64,000 nt of DNA from Chlorophyllum brunneum (Eukaryota; Basidiomycota; Agaricomycetes; Agaricales; Agaricaceae): assembly GCA_963576785.1 (NCBI GenBank), contig OY756144.1:1364001-1428000 (forward strand). The letters run 5' to 3'. The notes below the pieces were generated by a model, which searched no databases, was not told the DNA's origin, and worked only from the letters and a program-made list of their open reading frames with translations. The position numbers and the translations under genes are program-made. Positions 59,595 through 64,000 of the stretch are shown piece after piece (the first letter of the stretch is position 1; the number at the start of each line of letters is the position of its first letter).

Positions 59595-61428
59595 ATGGCA
59601 AGCTCCGCTTGCTCGTCGAGTATTTCTCTCGCAGAGACGCTCGTAGCCCATGATAAACTCGTGGAAAAGCTGGCAAAGGATGTTTTATGGAAGGAGAACG
59701 AAGTGAACAGTAGTGATGCCTGTTCCGTGGCCTCGTCACTCGAGAAGGACGAGAAGGCTGACACAGTTGTCGGACTCGAAGATGTTACTCTCCCAAAGAA
59801 AGACGACAGTAGACCGGTGCGCTTTTTTAGGCACCAGGTGTTCACCCTCTACCGCAAACTCTTCGGTGTCGTCCTCGTAACGAACCTTGCTCTCTTCATC
59901 TGGTTCGTGGTAAGGGGGGCGAATGCTAAGGAGGTCGCTGGTGCCATAATTGCCAACCTCTTCGTTTCTATTATACATCGTCAAGAATATCTAATTAATG
60001 CCTACTTCTGGCTGTTTACACGGATCCCTCTCTCGTGAGCATTGTGCCTTCATTTTCCATCCAGGTTCTTACCCCCTCCACATAGTGCACCGTTCTGGCT
60101 TCGCTCTGTGGCTGCTCGCGTTTACCATATCGGTGGCTTGCATTCCGGCTGTGGTGTATCTGGAACCATCTGGTTCATCCTTTTCACTGGTCAAGCCACC
60201 AAGGAGTTCGTTCGGCATCAAGGAGTGCGAAATTTGCAATGTCCTGATCCAATTGTATCTGACGCGGTCATTTTAGACGATTTCAATACCGACACTTGCA
60301 ATCTCATACTGTATTATGTTTCTCCTTGTCGGTATCCTAGTCTTCGCATACCCCGAGTTACGCTTAAGGCACCATAACAACTTCGAAATGACCCATCGTT
60401 TTATGGGATGGACAGCTGTCGGACTTGTATGGGGATTGGTACGTACCATTCGGTCTGCTAGATCCGATAGTTCATTAACCATTGCTCGCGTGACTCAGGT
60501 CGTGCTTCTCACCAATGATTACAAGCCTGCTGAGATTTCACTCGGAAACGCGCTCATCCATAGCCCCTATATCTGGCTGATTTCCATCTTCACTGGTGGG
60601 ACTGTTCGTTGTTCAGGGTCGCGCACAATGCTCATGACTTGACTTGACTTGACTTGACTTGACAGTATCCATTGCTCTCCCTTGGATGCGACTCCGCAAG
60701 TACAAGGTCCACAGCGAGGTCCTCTCTAACCATTGTGTTCGCCTTTACTTTGATTATAGTGAGTTCTTCTGATACAACTCCCAAGGAGGAGCGTTGAGTT
60801 TTCCTAATTGTATAGCAACCCCTCCTCCTGGAAGCTTTACGCGTGTTTCCACCTCTCCTTTGACGGAATGGCATAGTTTCGCCACGATCACAGTCCCGGA
60901 CAAGAAGGGATACTCCATGATCATTAGTCGGGCAGGAGACTGGACCAGCAAAAGAATCGATGATCCTCCCACCGAGATTTGGGTCCGCGGTATTCCGACG
61001 CAGGGCATGTTGAGCGCTGCCTGCCTCTTCCGCAAAATTCTCTTCGTCGCCACAGGTTCCGGAGTTGCGCCTATCTGCCCGTGGCTTTTTTCTATCAAGA
61101 TGCCCTTCCGCCTTCTATGGGTCTCTCCCAATGTTCGCCAGACCTTCGGCAATAAACTTGTGAACGATATCTTCAAGGCCTCTCCTGATTCGATCGTTTA
61201 CGGTGTGTCTTTTTGCATGTGATGATTGGCTACAAGTAGCTGAGATACATTGATCCAGATACTCGAATTCACGGAAGGCCGGACATGGTCAAACTCGTTT
61301 ACCTTGTAGCCAAGGAATACCAGCCTGAAGCGGTCTGCGTCATCTCCAACGAGGCAACCACGAAGAAGGTTGTGTACGGTATGGTCAGCCGAGGTATCCC
61401 TGCTTTTGGACCCATCTGGGATTCATAA
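59595..61428 (+). CDS. TmpA-like integral membrane oxidoreductase
   Basis: Seven exons (59595-60013, 60065-60224, 60277-60438, 60499-60595, 60666-60758, 60816-61202, 61259-61428) give 495 residues. A charged N-terminus is followed by membrane helices (FGVVLVTNLALFIWFVV, VSGTIWFILFTGQA, CIMFLLVGILVFAYPELR, MGWTAVGLVWGLVVLL, YIWLISIFTVSIAL), with histidines in VYHIGGLHSG and RHHNNFEMTHR. A cytoplasmic flavin/NAD(P)-type domain follows, with FVATGSGVAPICPWL as the nucleotide loop. This matches fungal TmpA, a ferric-reductase-like membrane protein linked to development in Aspergillus, and the same module at the end of some NRPS-like enzymes. Intron 1 uses GTTTAC as donor; the shorter GTGAGC option would give a 30-bp intron. 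Intron 4 holds a GACTT repeat. Confidence 0.83.
60636..60663 (+). repeat. Intronic (GACTT)5 microsatellite next to the 3' splice site
   Basis: Five and a half tandem GACTT units end two bases before the AG of intron 4 in the TmpA-like gene. Each unit contains TTGAC, close to the fungal branch-site consensus CTRAC. Confidence 0.9.
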
Positions 61429-61623
61429 ATAGATAGCACTATAGTCGGCCTTGACGACCTTCTACCCATCAAGCAATATATCATATTTGAACGAGAGGCA
61501 GGGTTCTCCTGGGACGGTGAACTATACGTCATCAGCCGGTCTGACCCGCGAGTCCCACGGCGAACCAGCACTTGAACAAAGACAGCTCGACGCTGGTCCA
61601 CTCGTAGTATTTTCTTGGAACCT

Positions 61624-62568
61624 ATGTCTGCTCGTCTCGCCCGCGGTGCCTTTGCCTCTCTCCGTGCGTCTGCTAGGACCCGCACAACTACTTTCCTTCC
61701 CGCAAGGAGGAACATGAGTGCCCAGTCACATGGCGGTCACTCCAAAAAGTCCGACATGCCTTGGATCGTAAGTCATCTGTTTACCTTTGCTACCGGCTGT
61801 TGACATAGTTATCCCTAGGTTGGTGCTGCTGTCTTATTTGGCCCCGCCGTGCGTATCCTACGTTCGACAGCTATCCGGTTTTACTTATGCCGGCCGCTTC
61901 TCTCTGTAGTTCCTGTACCTTGTCTCGCCCTCGGCACGAAAACCTCAACACGCTCACAATGATCACCATAATTCCCCAACCATGGGAAACCACGAGCCAG
62001 AGATCATGAAGGACGACGAGGGTACACCAGCTGACGTCACAGCCACCATCGCTCTTTCGGAGGTAGGCTGAAGAAGCTTTTTGTGGTGGCTTAAAACAGC
62101 AAAAACTAACGCGGAGGATTGGGATAGGCGAGTGATGTTCCCAAGGATTCTCAATCGGTGAGCATAAGTGACTCTCGAATAATCGAATACTCACACCTTT
62201 CTTATAGCCAGAGATTGTTGCTACTACTGTTGCTGCTGCCGAACAGGCACCCATTGCCGTGTGTGCTGTCCCATCCCTTCCTATCATTTTGCATTGAATG
62301 GTTAGCTTAGGACGCTGTCAAGGCGGCACCCCCTGCCGAAAAAGAAGAAACATCTACCTCAGAGACAGAAAATACTCCAGAAGCTGCACCTGCGGAACCC
62401 GTAAGTGGTGTTTTGCTCTTCGAGTTTGATTCCCGCTTTGCCTCCCACTCTTCATCTTATCCCAGTTCCAGTCCCAAAGTACTTGAACGGTGGACTGACA
62501 TGCTCTTTGTTTTGCAGGCAGCTGAAGCGCCTGCCACTTCTACCACCGCTACGAGGGCTGAGGCGTAG
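61624..62568 (+). CDS. Small membrane protein with probable mitochondrial presequence, unknown function
   Basis: Seven exons (61624-61767, 61819-61848, 61910-62062, 62128-62157, 62208-62258, 62311-62400, 62518-62568) give 182 residues. The N-terminus is rich in Arg, Ala and Ser without acidic residues (ARLARGAFASLRASARTR), a classic matrix-targeting presequence. One membrane helix follows (MPWIVGAAVLFGPAFLYLVS). The rest is soluble, acidic and repetitive in Ala, Glu, Pro and Thr (EKEETSTSETENTPEAAPA). All six introns are in phase 0, so every internal exon can be skipped without frameshift. No family recognised beyond similar small fungal proteins. Location in the inner membrane is inferred. 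Confidence 0.75.
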
Positions 62569-62676
62569 TCAGGTGCATATATCATTATTCAGTATACAAG
62601 CAGCATTCAAGTATTCTTCACCATCGGATGCGACATAGACTTGGGTAATAAAGAAATATTTCCGCAAATACGTATA

Positions 62677-63986
62677 TTAATCGAAGAGGGCCAGTCCCTC
62701 AGGCGGAAGGCAACTTGAGTCCTCCAAGTTCTTATGGACCCTTAGATTTGGTTTCTCGTACACGAGACTAAGACGTTCCTCCCTGCCATGCTCGACAACA
62801 AGGGACTGGATCTGTCTCAGAGCCTCCTCAAGTTTCTTGAACGCCGGCTGGAGTTGGGTGCTAACCCATTGGAGCTCGGGAGATGACAGACTCAGTCTGG
62901 TGACTTGGTGGAATGTTCCATCCTTGTGGCGTCCTATAAATTGGTTCCCGGCCTGCGAGAAATATAGTTGGGGGTATTGATCACTCCATCTCATACTTCC
63001 GCCGGATGCTTTGGTTACCATCTCGAGTATTGACGAGTGGGGGATCTCCGCATCCCCCTTATGACGGACTCTCAACCCGAAGACGTCTGGCCCCTGCGTT
63101 TCACTTGCAGTAGTAGACGCAACAGAGACAGAGTCTGATGCGGCTTGGCTAGAGACAGTAAGATTAGCCATAGCGCCAAGGAGCTCGTCCTGCCCCTCCA
63201 GAGTCGACGAGGCTGCTTGTTCCTGGGGCAGACAGCCATCGACCTCGAATTGAACCATCATCTTGAACCGACCGAAATTCTGCAATATTTGGGTTAGCGC
63301 GATGTACGGCGTATGCAGCATGAGGAATGGATCACATAGGTTATAATCCGGTGGTGCCAGGCCGATCGCTGGGCGGCAGGGGGTGCAGGTTCAGTGACTG
63401 CCTTTTGAAAGTTGAATCCATAGGACTTTCCGCCTCCGAACTCGGTAGCAACTGGTTCCCAGCGATTCAGAACAACGGTTTTCTCACCAACCAACTGTGT
63501 ATCGATTCGGAAGTCTGATTTCCCACCAGTCTGTGAAATCCATCGCAAGAGCTTGCGAAGGCCATTGCGATCAGTGAGAAAGTCGATTGTCTTCCAGTCT
63601 TCGCGGGCAAAGATACACTGTTCGTTGACGGCTGCAAGGAGTGGAAGGAGAGGTCTGTCGGGAAGAATATGGAGGTTGTAATCACGAAAATGTTGTCCCT
63701 TATCTAGGGGGACAACCAGAGGTAGCCGCGGGTCCGTCCAGATGTTAGGAGATCCTGTAATGCCAGTATTTGTTAGGTCGGGGAGCCCACATCAGCTGTT
63801 TGACTTACCCGGGACTATGATAGTCGGATTATCCTCATTCGCATCAGGATCCCAATTGTAGGAGCCCACATAGCGACAGTTACTCAGTAGATCCGTAGTA
63901 CGCTCAGCGATTTCAGGGTCTGGGTTGGGCACATCAATAGTTTGAAGCGGCTGGCTAAGCCCATCTAATCTTGAGCGTACCGGCAT
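62677..63986 (-). CDS. Basidiomycete protein of the SYNW/TIIVPGSP family
   Basis: Three exons (63809-63986, 63336-63754, 62677-63279) give 399 residues. Characteristic segments are CRYVGSYNWDPDANEDNPTI, PTIIVPGSPNIW, TDRNGLRKLLRWI, HHRIITY and GRFKMMVQFEVDG. Homologues in mushrooms are often labelled geranylgeranyl pyrophosphate synthase in databases, but no aspartate-rich DDxxD prenyltransferase motif is visible, so I do not use that name. The function is unknown. The second half holds a Ser/Thr/Ala-rich stretch and a helical C-terminus. The ATG at 63986 gives a sensible start 14 bases from the window edge, but an upstream exon outside the window cannot be excluded. Confidence 0.8.
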
Positions 63987-64000
63987 TGGACAGTGGGTGG

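Noticed and set aside
60040..60069. 30-bp intron with GTGAGC donor in the TmpA-like gene
   Set aside because: Too short. The GTTTAC donor upstream gives a normal 51-bp intron and the same downstream frame.
1..64000. CRISPR array, prophage or bacterial operon
   Set aside because: The window is eukaryotic: spliced genes, LTR and LINE elements and an intron-containing tRNA; no regular spacer repeats were seen.

Overview
The window looks like a chromosome segment of a filamentous basidiomycete, most likely an Agaricomycete. Genes are dense and carry many introns of about 46-60 bp with GT-AG ends. The gene content also fits: a chromodomain Ty3/gypsy element, Tad1-like LINEs, a CBM1 protein, a cupredoxin-type secreted protein, a DUF3605 protein, a TmpA-like membrane oxidoreductase and Pob3 without an HMG box. 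I cannot name the species.

The left 26.4 kb is a pile of transposons that can be dissected by target-site duplications. The 3' part of a Ty3/gypsy chromovirus (1-2620) ends in a 300-bp LTR. Next to it, an LTR retrotransposon with ~1.13-kb LTRs and only ~2 kb of own internal sequence (3166-26125, flanked by GAAAG) has been hit by LINEs of one family. One LINE is in its left LTR (3413-10014), one minus-strand LINE is in its internal region (12114-~18036) and is itself split by a second minus-strand LINE (13679-16891), and a near full-length LINE lies at 18553-24701. The LTR element sits between two inverted 255-bp repeats (2746-3000, 26157-26411).

The right 37 kb holds host genes on both strands: an HNH protein, alpha-actinin, the FACT subunit Pob3, an RA-PH adaptor, a DCAF4-like WD40 protein, a Cdc25-like rhodanese phosphatase, COX20, a small CBM1 protein, a DUF3605 protein, an RG-rich conserved protein, RanGAP, two tandem MOB2 genes, a GPI-type cupredoxin, PPC decarboxylase (coenzyme A synthesis), tRNA-Lys(UUU), an aldo-keto reductase, a homeodomain protein, a TmpA-like oxidoreductase, a small mitochondrial-type membrane protein and a basidiomycete family protein often mislabelled as GGPP synthase. 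They are mostly unrelated housekeeping and regulatory functions, not one pathway. Several divergent pairs share intergenic spaces of only about 90-130 bp. Exon boundaries were worked out by hand from reading frame, splice sites and family similarity, and individual junctions may be off.
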